Positions 45,262 through 59,197 of a stretch of 64,000 nucleotides of DNA are shown here, piece by piece. Each line of letters begins with the position of its first letter. Position 1 is the stretch's first letter. A program made the position numbers and the translations under genes. The notes below the pieces were generated by a model. The model saw nothing but the letters and a program-made list of their open reading frames with translations. It was not told the origin of the DNA and did not search any database. This stretch comes from Catonia carolina (taxonomy: Eukaryota; Arthropoda; Insecta; Hemiptera; Achilidae), in the NCBI GenBank assembly GCA_035578175.1, contig JAQMRL010000014.1, forward strand, positions 17,246,274 through 17,310,273, in the 5' to 3' direction.

Positions 45262-46437
45262 TTCATAACTTTCTCTTGCCAATGCAAATAATGAACAATA
45301 AACCTAACATTAGTAGTAAAACATTTAGAAATAAAAAGCAACCTAACTTTAAAAACCAAACCTTATTTTAATCATGAGTGAAAGATGCAAAAATAAAATC
45401 AACCTAAGTTTGGCTTAAAAATACGGATAATCACTCTTTCATGCTGAACTAGGCTCTGTAGAAAAAAATGCTTTAAATAAAAGTTGTAGATCTTTTGATT
45501 TCCTACAAACTTGATTTATACATTTTTGTCGTAAAATGCATATACTAAGGCAAAAATCGTAAAAAATCGATCTTTTACAAATTTTCGTGAGAAAAAAATA
45601 TAAAATCGCTAATTACCGCTAAACTAAGCGTTATAAAAAAAAATGTTTCAATTAAAAGTTGTAGGATTTTAAATTGTCTACAACTTTTATCAATACATTT
45701 CTGCGCTTAAATGCATATTAGAGCCGTAATATTTAAAAAACTATATTTTTACGTAAAAAACACCCTCCCCAAGAATTTCAGCAGACTTGGCGCTTATCCT
45801 ACCTTGTAAAGCATAAAAAATTAATAAATGATTTTTGCAAAAATTGCAAAAATATGAAAAATGACACGAATAAACTACTACTTCGGTTGACCGATTTTGA
45901 TAAAAATGTTCATGTCGGGTGCTCTAGTGGTATCTAACTTACGTTTCAAGTTTCCAGTTCGTACGATGTTCCGTTTTTGAGATATTACGTTCACACACAC
46001 ACGCGCACACACACACACACACAGACCAATTGCTAAAAACATGTTTTTTAGGTTCAGGGGGTCTGAAAACGTGTAGATCTGGTGAAAACTCAATTTTGAA
46101 AAATCGACATGAAAACAATACTTTCCTTCCTATATATTTATATTGGCAAGAGAAAGTAAAAATTACACAAAGAAACTACAACTTTGGTTGACAGATTTGG
46201 GTGCAAAAGTTAGTGTCAGGTCCTTTACTATTACCTAACTTTAATTTTAAGTTTCATCTTCGTTTTTGAGAAATTCTGTTCACACACACACACACAGACC
46301 AATCGCTAAAAACATGTTTTTTTGGGTTCCGGTGGTCTGAAAACGTGTATGTATATCCGGTGAAAACTCGATTTCAAAAAATCGACATGGAAACAATACT
46401 TTTTTGCCTATATATTCATATAGGCAAGAGAAAGTAA
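45262..46437 (-). mobile_element. H-family copy followed by a second partial copy
   Basis: 45262-46153 starts at ACTTTCTCTTGCC without the hairpin and ends TTGGCAAGAGAAAGTA. A second unit, starting mid-element at AAAAATTACAC, runs to 46437. The junction sits on shared sequence (AAAAATTACAC), like that of the 36.4-kb cluster. Confidence 0.8.
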
Positions 46438-47149
46438 AAATCATTCGGTATTTATTTTTTAAAAGACGTAATAGGAAATAGTTTTTTTCTATCTGTTTTA
46501 CGGGTGACTGTTTTGCATTTTCTGCTAATGAAAAAAATAAGCAGATAATAGGAAATAAGTAGGTAATACATATATTATATTTTGTATTATCGCAATACAA
46601 TACTTATTCTCTGTAAACGAGAGACAGAGCGCGGGAAAATAATTAACAGAATAGTGGATGAGTACACTAGGTTTGTAACAAGTGAAGAAAATTTTCGAGT
46701 AATATTAGACAGGAAATGTTACAATTGTAGAGAAATGAAGACGGAGGAATTGCTTATTTTCTCTCTCATTCCGCTAAATCCCTTTTCAGTATACCCCTTC
46801 CTCAACTCCCAATCATCCTACAGTTAGATCCTCCCAAACGATTCTCCCGTTCCACTTTCCACCACCTCCTTACTTTGTTCCCCCTCGCCAGCACCCGGTT
46901 GTCTAGATCCCTAATTGCTTGCAGTGCCCTACAAATTGAACTCATCATTTTCTGTTGTAACTGAAATTCTTGTTTGCTACAAAAGTTTATTTTATTAAAG
47001 GAAAATATTAAAATTTTAACTACATTAATTACAGGATTACTGTAAATTGCGCCTGTGCTAGGTCTGAATATAATTGCTGTATTAAGAGGGGTGTATTATA
47101 TAAATTGGATTAATTTTTTTCTAGTTTCATACCAAGGAAAAATTTGACG
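46438..47149. other. Intron stretch, nothing recognised
   Basis: Includes a C/T-rich stretch (about 46760-46910). Small frames here have no recognisable content. Confidence 0.4.
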
Positions 47150-47980
47150 CAGGAATAAATATCAAGGAGAAACAATAAAAATGTTGAGATTCGCCGACGA
47201 TATAGTAGTATCAACCGAGACAAAAAAATAACGTAAATGGCATGGATGAGATAATGAGAAAGAATTACTTCATAAAAATTAATAAGAACAAAACGAAAGT
47301 GTTGTGCAGCAGCAAGAGTGGTTTAAAGAGATGGGAAATGTAAAAGTAGGCAACGAAAACGTACAGGAAGTTAGGGAATTCTGCTATCTAGGGAGTAAAA
47401 TAAAAAAGGATGGTTGGAGCACGAGTGATATTAAAAGTAGAATTGCTCAAGCTAGAAAAGCCTTTGAAATTAAAAATAGCTTACTGACTACAAACATTGA
47501 ATTACAGATTAGGAAAAATTTCTTAAAACATTATGTTTGGAGTGTAGTACTATACGGCAGTGAAAAGTGGGTGATAGAGGCTGTAGAAAGAAAGAGGATA
47601 GAAGCTTTTGAAATGTGGTGTTATGTGGTTTTATAATGTGGTTTATAATGTGATGTTAGAAAAATGTTAAAGATAAGGTGGATGGGTAAAATAAGTAATT
47701 TAGAGATTCTTAGGCGAATGAATGAAAAAAGAAGTATATGGAAGCATCTTACCAGAAGAAGTGATAGGCTAGTGGGGCATATCTTAAGACATCTAGGTAT
47801 TTGTCTTTCAATAATAGAGGGTAATATTGAGAGAGTGAATTGTAGGGGGAGGCAAAAGTTAGAATCTATAAAGAAAATTACAAAAGATGTAGGGTGATAC
47901 AGGTAAGTAGATATGAAACGACTTGCGCATGATAGAACAGTTTGGAAAACTGCGTCAAACCAGTCGAGAGACTGATGACA
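47150..47980 (+). pseudogene. Non-LTR retrotransposon ORF2 C-terminal half
   Basis: Begins with an RT palm remnant (LRFADDIVVSTE, the YADD-type box), then REFCYLGSKIKKDG, RKNFLKHYVWSVVLYGSE, AFEMWCY, IRWMGKISN, GHILRHLGICLSIIEGN and RGRQKLESIKKITKDVG. Several frameshifts and stops are present. It is the unsplit counterpart of the 485-708 plus 8705-8952 fragment. Probably RTE-like; clade not certain. Confidence 0.8.
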
Positions 47981-47985
47981 TAAAA

Positions 47986-48968
47986 ATCTGGTGTGAAATA
48001 CTCACACAACTTTCTCTTGCCAATGAAAATAATGACCAATATAACCTAACATTAGTAATAAAACATTAGAAATAAACAAAAAACAAACCGCAATAAACAT
48101 AACCTTATTTGAATCATGAGTGAAAGACGCAAAATTAAAATTGACGTCAATTTGGCTTAAAAATACAGAAAATCACTCTTTCACGCTAAACTAGGCTTTG
48201 TAGAGAAAAATGCCATAACTAAAAGTTGTAGATCTTTTCATTTCATATAAATTTTATTATATACACATTTGTCGTACAGAGCATGCTAAGGCCGAAATCT
48301 AAAAAAAAATCGATTTTTCACACGTTTTCGTGAGATAAAAATAGAAAATCGCTAATTACCGCTAAACTAAGCGCTGTACAAAAAAATGTTTGAATTAAAT
48401 GTTGTAGGATTTTAAATTCTCTGCAACTTTTATTACATACATTTTTGCGCTAAAATGCATATTAAAACCGTAATCTTAAAAACAATATAGTTTAACGTGA
48501 AAACAACGTCACCAAGATTTTCAGCAAACATAGCGCCTACCCTATCTTGTAGAGCATAAAAATTTAGTAAACCAGGCGATTTTTAAAAAAATCGTAGAAC
48601 CAGTTTTTGAGAAAATCGCAAAAATGTGAAAAATTGCACGAATAAACTACTATTTCCGGTTGACCGATTTTGATGAAAATGTTCGCGTCGGGTCCGGTAG
48701 TGGTATTAAACTTAAGTTTTAAGTTTCAAGTTCGTACGATGTTCCGTTCTTGAGATATTCGGTGCGCGCGCGCGCTCACACACACGCACGCACACACGCA
48801 CGCACGCACGCATGCGCACACGCACACGCACACACAGACCAATCGCTGAAAACGTGTTTTTTGGGTTGAGGGGTATGAAAACATGTAGATCCGGTGAAAA
48901 CTCGATTTCGAAAAATCGACATGAAAACAATAATTTCCTTCATGTATTCATGTAGCTAAGAGAAAGTA
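47986..48968 (-). mobile_element. H-family copy, complete
   Basis: Hairpin end ATCTGGTGTGAAATACTCAC, body, mixed CA/CG tract (about 48762-48837) and end GCTAAGAGAAAGTA. It abuts the end of the LINE fragment with no target duplication. 48969-49232 shows no feature. Confidence 0.85.
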
Positions 48969-49285
48969 AACAACCAATATTTTGGTGAAAATTTAAAAAA
49001 ATTGTCATCTATCATTTTTCCATGTCAGATGTTTTTAGTTGCGCCATTATAGATACTGAAGTCACGAGATTGCCTTTTGCGTATGTATGGGTGAGACGAA
49101 GGGAAGTATAATATTTGCAGTGTTGCCAACGTCAACAGTGAGAAATTACTCGTACATGTCCATTACCCTGCAGTTTCTACACACATTTTGTATACTGTGG
49201 TTTATTCCGAGAAAATGTTTTCTTCATAAACCTAATAATACATAAATATGACCTGTAATATTGCCTACAGCTTAATAACATGACT

Positions 49286-50306
<1,021 letters not shown>

Positions 50307-50905
50307 AATAATACATAAATATGACCTGTAATATTGCCTACAGCTTAATAACATGACTAGAAATGTTTGATTTACTGTAATTACGAATGAATCGCCTTCT
50401 TTACTATTGCTGTTATCGGCGTTTTCGTTAACCGTCTCTCTAATATCTACCTAACCGTTTTCTTTTTTTACGAATTGTCAACAAAACTGTTAAAGAATAG
50501 CTTCTTCACGTCCTTAATTTCCTTCTTTATTTTTCGAATTGTGGAAAGAGAAACATCACAGTAGTTAGCCGCTCGCTCACGGCTTTTGTTAAGAGACACG
50601 GATAAGCATTTTTGTTAAGCTTCAACTTCACAACATTTTATTACATTGCGTTCAGCTCTGTGAATAGTTCGACCACGTTTTCGAGAAACCGAAATTTGTG
50701 TTTACGGTAAGAAACAGTTATAAACGTACAGTTAACCTACATAAGGTTCCGCGATTTACTGTATATGCTCTGGGTACAGTATAAGTTGTTATGTTTGTCG
50801 TATTGAAATTAAAGCAGTCGGGCATGCGCACTGATGCTTTTCCCCCTTTACCCCTCATTGCAAACAAGGGCAAACTCTTGACTCAAGTGACTATAAGCAC
50901 TGCTA
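50307..50905 (-). pseudogene. DNA transposon 5' fragment with HTH transposase N-terminus, copy 2
   Basis: Matches 6835-7425, including the leader with GCAGTCGGGCATGCGCACTG. The transposase start codon is lost and the frame is broken. The H copy was inserted at its edge, duplicating 53 bp. Confidence 0.55.
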
Positions 50906-50921
50906 TAAAGCAGTGACGATT

Positions 50922-51105
50922 CCCGGCCGCATTGGCGTAGTTGGTAACGTGCTCGCCTCTCATCATGCGGTCTTGGGTTCGAATCCCATTCAGTCACGGC
51001 ATATTTTCATACGTTACAAAAATCATTTCATCTTTCACCGTCTGCATTAGCAGTAATTGCAAAACAGTCGGACGTTAAACAAAAACAAAAAAAAAACAAA
51101 AAAAA
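50922..51105 (+). mobile_element. tRNA-derived SINE, family S1
   Basis: CCGGCCGCATTGGCGTAGTT head, B box GGTTCGAATCC, body, long A-rich tail (AAACAAAAACAAAAAAAAAA). It ends about 75 bp from a neuroligin exon. Confidence 0.85.
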
Positions 51106-51181
51106 GGTTCCCATAAGATCCATTGTGTCAACTGAACGTGCAGACGACTATAGTAAAATTATAAAATTAAATTCGACTCAC

Positions 51182-51404
51182 CTGTTGATAATCTCCAAAT
51201 TTAGTTTGATAATCAAATACATAGAGGAATGTACTTTTCTTGGAGGTAGCATGTAGATCTGCAATATGGATGACAGGTGCGACCACGGTTGCGTCACTAA
51301 GAGCTTCTAATGTCTCGTCTCTAATATTTACAGGATGTTGGACCGGTCGCTCCCAATCTGTATATTCGTTAACTATGGTCGCTAATATTTCTGACAAATG
51401 GTAT
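51182..51404 (-). CDS. Nlg: Neuroligin exon (third visible)
   Basis: Encodes YHLSEILATIVNEYTDWERPVQHP...DATVVAPVIHIADLHATS...FLYVFDYQTKFGDYQQ, a well-conserved part of the esterase-like domain. Acceptor TTAATTTTTTCAG|A, donor CAACAG|GTGAGT. 223 nt, taking phase 2 from the previous exon (AG|A gives Arg) and leaving in phase 0. A SINE begins about 30 bp upstream of its acceptor. The next exon is 27.5 kb away. Confidence 0.92.
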
Positions 51405-51434
51405 CTGAAAAAATTAACAACAATCAATATTAAT

Positions 51435-51766
51435 TATTATTTATTTTTTAATCCTAATATGTGTACGTTGCAATCTGTTCAATTCTGAACAATCAGCAAC
51501 CCCATGACCCAATGAGATGAAGATGATGTGTATGACGTGTAAATAAGATGTAGTCTTGTACAGACTCAGGCCGACAATTCCTGAGAAAGTATGGTTAATT
51601 GAACCCCAACCATCAAAGTACACCGGTAACCACTGTCTAACATTCAAATCCGTATAAAAGTAACTACCTTTACTAGGATTTGAACCAGGAACCTTCGTCT
51701 CCGAAAATCCGCTGTTAAACAGCTGATTTTGGCGACGGCTTTACCTCTAGACCAACCCGGTGGGTT
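51435..51766 (-). mobile_element. tRNA-derived SINE, family S2, beside a splice acceptor
   Basis: Complete copy from T run to CCAACCCGGTGGG head. It has a 13-bp target duplication AATCAATATTAAT (51422-51434 and 51768-51780, give or take one base). It lies in the neuroligin intron upstream of the exon at 51404, leaving only about 30 bp between SINE and acceptor AG. Confidence 0.88.
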
Positions 51767-51864
51767 AATCAATATTAATGCTTTATTGGAAATGAAATAT
51801 TTTAGCAAAGAAAATATTTTCGTAAATTAATTTTTATTTTGTCTTTTATGACTACATGGATCAC

Positions 51865-52158
51865 TTTAGTCAAATTTAGAAAGCTTCTTCCTTTTCATAT
51901 TGTTTAGCTTGATGTTCTGCCAGTATGCCTTCATTCGGGCTGATCTTGATTGCCGAACTTCCTCTGAAACGACCGATTTCTTCCTGCTTGGGTTTGTTCT
52001 TCCGTCTGATTTTGTTTCAAATCTACTTTACTTAATTCTTAAGATTTTTAATATTTCCGTTTTGTTTTCTAAATCATCGAAAGTTAATCCGAGTTCAATC
52101 ATGTTGTCTTTGACAATTCGGATCCATGCTCCTGATGGAAAGAGTTTTCTAATCTGTT
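51865..52158 (-). pseudogene. Probable retroelement ORF tail
   Basis: The minus strand reads AWIRIVKDNMIELGLTFDDL, a TAA, then SDGRTNPSRKKSVVSEEVRQ and a Lys-rich end. WIRIVKDNMIELG resembles the C-terminal tail of LINE ORF2 proteins. One in-frame stop, no upstream coding part. Family uncertain. Confidence 0.45.
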
Positions 52159-52722
52159 TTAAGCGTTATACAAAAAAATGTTTCAATTAAAAGTTTTAGG
52201 ATTTAAAATGCTCTACAACTTTTTGTGCTAAAATGCATATTAAAGCCGTAATCTTAAAAAAACTATTATTTTACGTGAAAACAGCCTTACCAAGAATTTC
52301 AGCAAACATGGCGTCTACCCTATCTTGTAGAGCATAAAAAATTTAGTAAACCAGGCGATTTAAAAAAAAATCGTAGGGCCAGTTTTTGAGAAAATCGTAA
52401 AAAAGTGAAAAATTACACGAATAAACTACTACTTTCGGTTGACCGATTTTGATGAAAATGTTCGTGTCGGGTCCGGTAGTGGTATGTAACTTAAGTTTCA
52501 AGTTTCAAGTTCGTACGATGTTCCATTCTTGAGATATTTTGTACACACACACACGCGCGCGCGCGCACGCACGCACACACACACACACACACACACCAAT
52601 CGCTAAAAAAATGTTTTGGGTTCAGGGGGTCTGAAAACGTGTAGATCCCCGGTGAAAACTCTGTTTCGAAAAATCGACATGAAACCAATACTTTCCTTCC
52701 TATATAGGCAAGAGAAAGTAAA
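52159..52722 (-). mobile_element. H-family copy, 5' half
   Basis: Begins mid-element at AAGCGTTATACAAAAAAATG. CA/CG tract at about 52543-52593. Ends ATAGGCAAGAGAAAGTA. 52723-53526 shows no recognisable feature. Confidence 0.82.
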
Positions 52723-53526
52723 AACTAAAAATCGGTTGCGTTTTTTGCTATTTAAAGCGGGCGAAACACTTTCCCCCCTAAAAATTTGTAGGTTACTTTA
52801 TATTTTTGGCTGTATCGTGCTATAATTTAAGTTTATCATAAAATTGTACAGTATATAATTTGTAGAAGACTTTTCGTGAATAAAACCATGTTTAACAATA
52901 AAATTTTGAGTAATATTAGCTCTAATAATTGCAGTTCTGTGATTGCAGAAACTGTGATATACGAACAGTGTTGCATTGTAAAATTCCTCCTATTCCCGCC
53001 TTTTATTCATAATATATAATATATATATATAAATAGTATTGACATTGAGCACATATACAGTTACAAATACACATACAAAATTATGTAGTAGTGATAAAAG
53101 GACAGGGGTTGTAATAGGCCATGAAAATGATTGAGGGAGATTTGATGAAGAAAGACAATATTTACTCTCAGAATTTCCGCATACCAAGCCAACGGTTGCA
53201 TGTAGGACGAAATAGTTTAATTTTATAGCTTCTACACACCATTCTGATTTAGTTGGTGTTTCTACCAACCTTTTAGATGAAATATTCCCTAAGTTACAAT
53301 GTCTTGAAGATAAGAAGACTTCAAAAGTAACTTGGCAACTTACAACCATCGTTACAACCTTGCTATCAATACATTTGCATTGTGTTTTATATAAAAATTA
53401 TAGAGACATTTAAGGCGCGTAATTTGATATATGAACCGAACAAAACGCTTCATAAACACGTTTGCTATAGGCTTTTAAAGCTAGTAACTACCAGGGCAAC
53501 TGAGACTGCCTTCCATAGCAGAAGGG

Positions 53527-53985
53527 TTAAATGATAGATGGGATCATTCTCAAGAGATTAAAATACGTATTGAAACTGCTCGTCACACATTTAATAGAAT
53601 GAGTAAAGCATTCAAAACACACGATCTGAATATTAAAACAAAAATGCGACCATTGCGATGCTGTTTTCTCGGTTCTGTTTTATGGCGCGGAGTCTTGGAC
53701 GGTTAATGATTTTCATAATAGTTTCAGAAGGATGCTTTCCAGGGTGGATCGCTACTCTAATACGGAGGTATTAAGACGCACGCAGAAATCAAAACAAGTC
53801 ATGAACACGGTAATGATTAGGAAGCTCGAGTATTTAGGACAAATAATGTGCACAAGAAAAGATATGGGTTGCTACAATCTATATTGCAAGGAGAATAGCT
53901 GGACAACGTAGCGTGGGAAAAGAAGTATTTCCTAGTTGAAAAATCTGAGAATGTGGTACTCGAAAACGACAACAGGTTATAAGGA
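53527..53985 (+). pseudogene. Non-LTR retrotransposon RT remnant
   Basis: Broken frames give IKIRIETARHTFNRMSKAF, a FSVLFYGAESWTVN segment, then TVMIRKLEYLGQIM. This is the same kind of C-terminal RT region as at 47.4-47.8 kb but a different lineage, with many stops. Confidence 0.6.
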
Positions 53986-54091
53986 TAAGGTTCAGATTGT
54001 TAGTATGGTGGCCAAAATCCGGAACAAATAGGAATCTAAAGAAGAAAGTATATCCAGTGAGGTCAAACTAGCAAAAAAAAATTTTTTATAC

Positions 54092-54365
54092 CTATAAGTG
54101 TTCTTGACGAATGTCCTCAAAATTCTTGTTCTTCTATCAGCTTCAATTCCATATTGAACATCATCACCGGTGAACGCAAAAAATGCTTCAGACTTCACAA
54201 CTCCTAATAATAAATCATACCTCGCCAACTTGGTTATCATATTTTTCCTAGCCTGTGGACTACTTAATCCTCCATGTGGATAATGACTAATTTCACGTTC
54301 ATGGTTCGAATTAGAATTTGATTGTTGTGCGATCGATGGTCCAGGAAATGGATTGTGAAGATTTT
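54092..54365 (-). CDS. Nlg: Neuroligin exon (second visible)
   Basis: Encodes NLHNPFPGPSIAQQSNSN..., an Asn/Ser-rich variable stretch. MITKLARYDLLLGVVKSEAF, FAFTGDDVQYGIEADRRTRI and LRTFVKNTY follow, matching insect neuroligins. Acceptor TTTTATCTTTCCAG|AA, donor ACTTATAG|GTATAA. 274 nt, phase 1 in and phase 2 out. A palindromic transposon sits 200 bp upstream in the intron. Confidence 0.92.
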
Positions 54366-54564
54366 CTGGAAAGATAAAACGAAAATATAAAATATTAATA
54401 ACAATTTCATCTGTCCCTCTGGGATATTTACAAACTTATCTGCGAGGTGTATGGGGAGACGCATCCCCAAGGTGCCTGAACCGCAGCACTCTCATCCGAT
54501 CAAAAATAACATTTAGAAGTTCATTTCAAAAAGTCTCTTTTCTCTCTAGTGAAATAACGTGCGT

Positions 54565-55191
54565 TCGGAAAGTCGCTGTGCACTGGAATTGTGACTATGG
54601 ATTTATGAAAATATGTATAAAGAAATGACTAAGCATTTTGGAAAAAAATTTATTCAATACCTTAATTACATTGTTAAACCGTGATTACATTGTTTATAGA
54701 AGGTGTTCGAAATGACCTCCATTGGCATCAATACAGCATTTCACTCGTTTCATTTTGTTTGCAAACACCTTTCGCAACTGTATAAAACGTTATGCAACGT
54801 GTTTGGTGAACGAATAATTTCAAAGAATTTGTGGCCTGCAAGATCTCCAGATCTGACTCCCCCCGATTTCTTTTTATGGGGTGCGGCGAAACAAACTGTG
54901 TATCGGAACAGACCACACACGATTGACGAACTTAAAGCCGCAATAACGGCATACATTCAAGGAATCACTGTTCTTCAGTTGCGAAAGGTGTTTGCAAACA
55001 AAATGAAACGAGTGCAATGCTGTATTGATGCTAATGGAGGTCATTTCGAACACCTTCTATAAACAATGTAATCACGGTTTAACAATGTAATTAAGGTATT
55101 GAATAAATTTTTTTCCAAAATGCTTAGACATTTCTTTATACATATTTTCATAAATCCATAGTCACAATTCCAGTGCACAGCGACTTTCCGA
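54565..55191. mobile_element. Palindromic Tc1/mariner-type element with 3' ends at both termini
   Basis: Arms of about 216 bp, 54565-54780 and 54976-55191, are nearly identical inverted copies. They enclose 195 bp of transposase code (ERIISKNLWPARSPDLTPPD...KAAITAYIQGITVLQLRKVF). The right arm is the natural 3' end of the gene including its stop at 55060; the left arm is that end inverted. Ends TCGGAAAGTCGCTGTGCACT. No clear TA duplication identified. Confidence 0.83.
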
Positions 55192-56210
55192 ATAATAAAT
55201 CACATAAAATGTTTTTTGAGCTAAAAGTTTATTATCTATTATATAAGAAAATGTCATTTCCTTATCTACAAAACAAACATATAATATAAAATTCGTAGTG
55301 ATACACTCACACGAGTTTCTCTTGTCAATATAAATAATAAAACTATAATCTTAGTAAACAACTAGCTAAAATACCCGTTCTTTGAACGGTTTTCTTCTTG
55401 GTACTGTGGACGGTCTCTTGGTGTACCGAGTAAATAAATAAATTTATTATTTATATAGAGCAATGAAACATGACGTTTTGAAGATTTTTTCTTACAAATC
55501 TATGTGTGTAATGTAACTGTAGGAAATTTAATTATTCACTACAGAGCAATAAAAATTGCTGTTACGATACCGTTAAATGAAAGGTAAATCATAATAGGAA
55601 CAAGTGTAAGTTTTGACAATGTAACGAGAACGGGTTGTCGTTTGTGGTAGGGTAGTGGTGGAAGGGGTTAAGTAGGTAACTAACAGAGTTCGAAATAAAT
55701 ACCGGCGGCGCGTAGACCTCTGTTTATTTTGTTATCTGAAATAATGCAATGTTTATTTAAATTGGTAATATTTCCATTATTATGCATGAAAATGGTTAGG
55801 TGAATGAAAATTTGAACACACACAGACCTATTGCTAAAAACATATTTTTTGGGTTTAGGGGGTCTGAAAACGTTTTTCACTTTCACAAAAAAGTGAAAAA
55901 TTACAAGAATAAATGTTTTTGAAACATAAAAGCGGTAAACATTAAAAAGTAGAAAAAAATTGTTTTGTAAATGTAATGGTTAAAACAATTAACTAAGGAG
56001 TCTTCATGAAACTACAATATTTACAAGCAATCAGAACGGTATAATTGAAAACGCTTAAAGATAATGTTTATTTTAACTGGATGTAGATACTTTTATGATG
56101 AAACGTAGTGCAAGATAACTGTCCGGCGGAGAGGTAGATACGCGCCAACTAGTGTAAAACTTTCGTTTGCAACCTATAGGCGCTTGCCTCGCGGGGAGTA
56201 ATTTTACAGA
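55192..56210. other. Intron stretch with small repeat fragments
   Basis: 55288-55345 is an H 3'-end fragment (CACTCACACGAGTTTCTCTT). 55808-55912 is an H 5' fragment around CAGACCTATTGCTAAAAACA. 55911-56057 is the repeat also seen at 6430-6562. The rest shows nothing. Confidence 0.6.
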
Positions 56211-56212
56211 AG

Positions 56213-56978
56213 ATGGACTATAGAGAAAAATTCTCTAAATAAAAGTTGTAGATATTTTAATTTAATATAAATTTGCTTAATAGAAATTTGTCGTAAAATG
56301 CATACTAAGGCTGAAATCTTAAAAAAATCGATTTTTTTAACGTTTTCGTGGGGGAAAACTAGAAAATCGCTAATTACTGCTAAACTAAGCGGTATACAAA
56401 AAAATGTTTGAAATGAAAGTTGTAGGATTTTTAATTATCTACAACTTTTATTATAGGCTATACATTTTCCGCTAAAATGCATATTAAAGCCACAATTTTT
56501 TTTACGAGAAAATAGCCTCTCTAAAATTTTAGAAGGAATGGTACTATCTGTTAGAGCTATCTGTTAGATAGTTAGATAGATGATATCTGTTAGATAGATG
56601 TGCCCTATCTGTTAGAGCATAACGAATGTAGTAAATGAAGCGATTTTTTAAAAAAATCGAAAAAGCCGATTTTGAGAAAATTGCAAAAAAGTGAAAAGTT
56701 ACACGAATAAACTACTACTTCCGGTTGACCGATTTTGATGAAAATGTTCATGTCGGGTCCTCTAGTAAGTCCTAACTTAAGTTTCACGTTTCAAGTTCGT
56801 ATGATGTTCTGTTCTTGAGATATTTTCTTCACAGACACACACAGCCCAATCGCTAAAAACATGTTTTTTTATTCGGTTCGGGGGGTCTGAAAACGCGTAG
56901 ATCCGGTGAAAACTTGATTTCGAAAAATCAACATGAAAACAATAATTTCCTTCCTCTATCCATATAGGTAAGAATAAG
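56213..56978 (-). mobile_element. H-family copy, truncated, beside a splice donor
   Basis: Starts mid-element near CTATAGAGAAAAATTCTC and has a local GTTAGATAGAT expansion (about 56550-56600). The microsatellite is reduced to four CA units. It ends ATAGGTAAGAATAAGTA at about 56978, some 20 bp from the donor of the first visible neuroligin exon. Confidence 0.82.
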
Positions 56979-56998
56979 TAAAAATAATTTGAACATAC

Positions 56999-57277
56999 CT
57001 TGTGAAGACGGTCGTTTTTCAGGTAAACCGGTATCAATAACGACACCATCAATACTTGGTCCAAAAGCAGTAGAAAATTCAGGTGCTTCCACAGGAGCTG
57101 AAAGTAAAGCATCTAAGGGTCGTTCCCTGAGACATTTGAGCAGATGGGGGTGAGGCAATTCGGGCGAACAATTGGCATGTCGCGCCACTTGTCGTGCGAA
57201 TTTGAATGGCTCTTTTACCAGAGCCCAAGGACTTAATGCCGAGCCACTCATTAAAATCGCGCGATGGAATAAAAGAC
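56999..57277 (-). CDS. Nlg: Neuroligin exon (first visible)
   Basis: Encodes GLLFHRAILMSGSALSPWALVKEPFKFARQVARHANCSPELPHPHLLKCLRERPLDALL...FSTAFGPSIDGVVIDTGLPEKRPSSQ. FHRAILMSGSALSPWALV is highly characteristic of insect neuroligins. It lies just after the position of the nucleophile elbow of the esterase fold, which belongs to an upstream exon. Acceptor GTTTTGGTTACAG|GT, donor TTCACAAG|GTATGT. 279 nt, phase 1 in and out. The upstream exons are not found in 57278-64000. Note FHR is preceded by GLL where neuroligins usually have GL. Confidence 0.93.
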
Positions 57278-57322
57278 CTGTAACCAAAACAAACAATCCA
57301 TATATTATTTCACAGTTTAAAA

Positions 57323-58312
<990 letters not shown>

Positions 58313-59197
58313 CTTTTGTATTTATTTATAAAAAGTACGTTTAATATAGAAAATATAGAAAGAACGAAAAAATCCTACTCCGACACAAGACATAAGATTG
58401 AACTTGAGTAGATTTCAACACAAGTTTTTCTTCGAAAAACATTTTCATTACCTTTGGCTGTAAACGGCGCAGAAAAGTCTAATGAGGTAAGCTATTTCAT
58501 TTTATTCACTCTAATAAAACGTTCAGATTGTATGCGAAAGTTCATCAGTTGATACGGCTCAGTGTGTCTGTGTAAGTTCATATGTAAAACATGTACGTAC
58601 AAAATTTCGTTCCCTATTTCATCGTCTGCATGTATGAAAATGGATGAAAATTGTCATTAATCTTGTCACGTTTTACAAGCAGTTCCCTCCCAACGTTAAC
58701 CCCATTATTTTTCTTCTTCCGGTTTTCAACTCGTTCCACATTTTTCCGGCCCTTTATTAGGGATTCAACTCAATTTTTGAATTTATTTTCACTGTTTTAA
58801 CTTCTAAACAATGTTATTTAACACAAAATAAATGAAAAAAACAATACTGAATTCTTTTATCATTTTTGCTGTTTTGTTTTTACAGTAATATTACAATATT
58901 GTTAATTTTTTATGGTCTTTTCTTCTTTTTATTATTTAACTGCCCCGTCAAATATGAAGTGTAAAATAAAAAAGCAATAATACTGATGAAAATTTAGAGC
59001 CATTTTAATTTTAAAAACACATTATTTTCCTCTCATTTTTAATGTCAATTATCTAAAATAAATTTATGCTCAAAAATTTAATTAAAAATTAAATATTCTG
59101 TAGGAAAATTTAAATAAATTAATTTCAATTTCGGAATTTTGGTGTTTCTCATTAGTTTAAATTTTTCTCCACACACTGGTAACGACAGTTTAGGTTA

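Noticed and set aside
51900..52190. Plus-strand 96-codon frame
   Set aside because: The minus strand of the same interval reads as a retroelement tail; the plus frame is its shadow.
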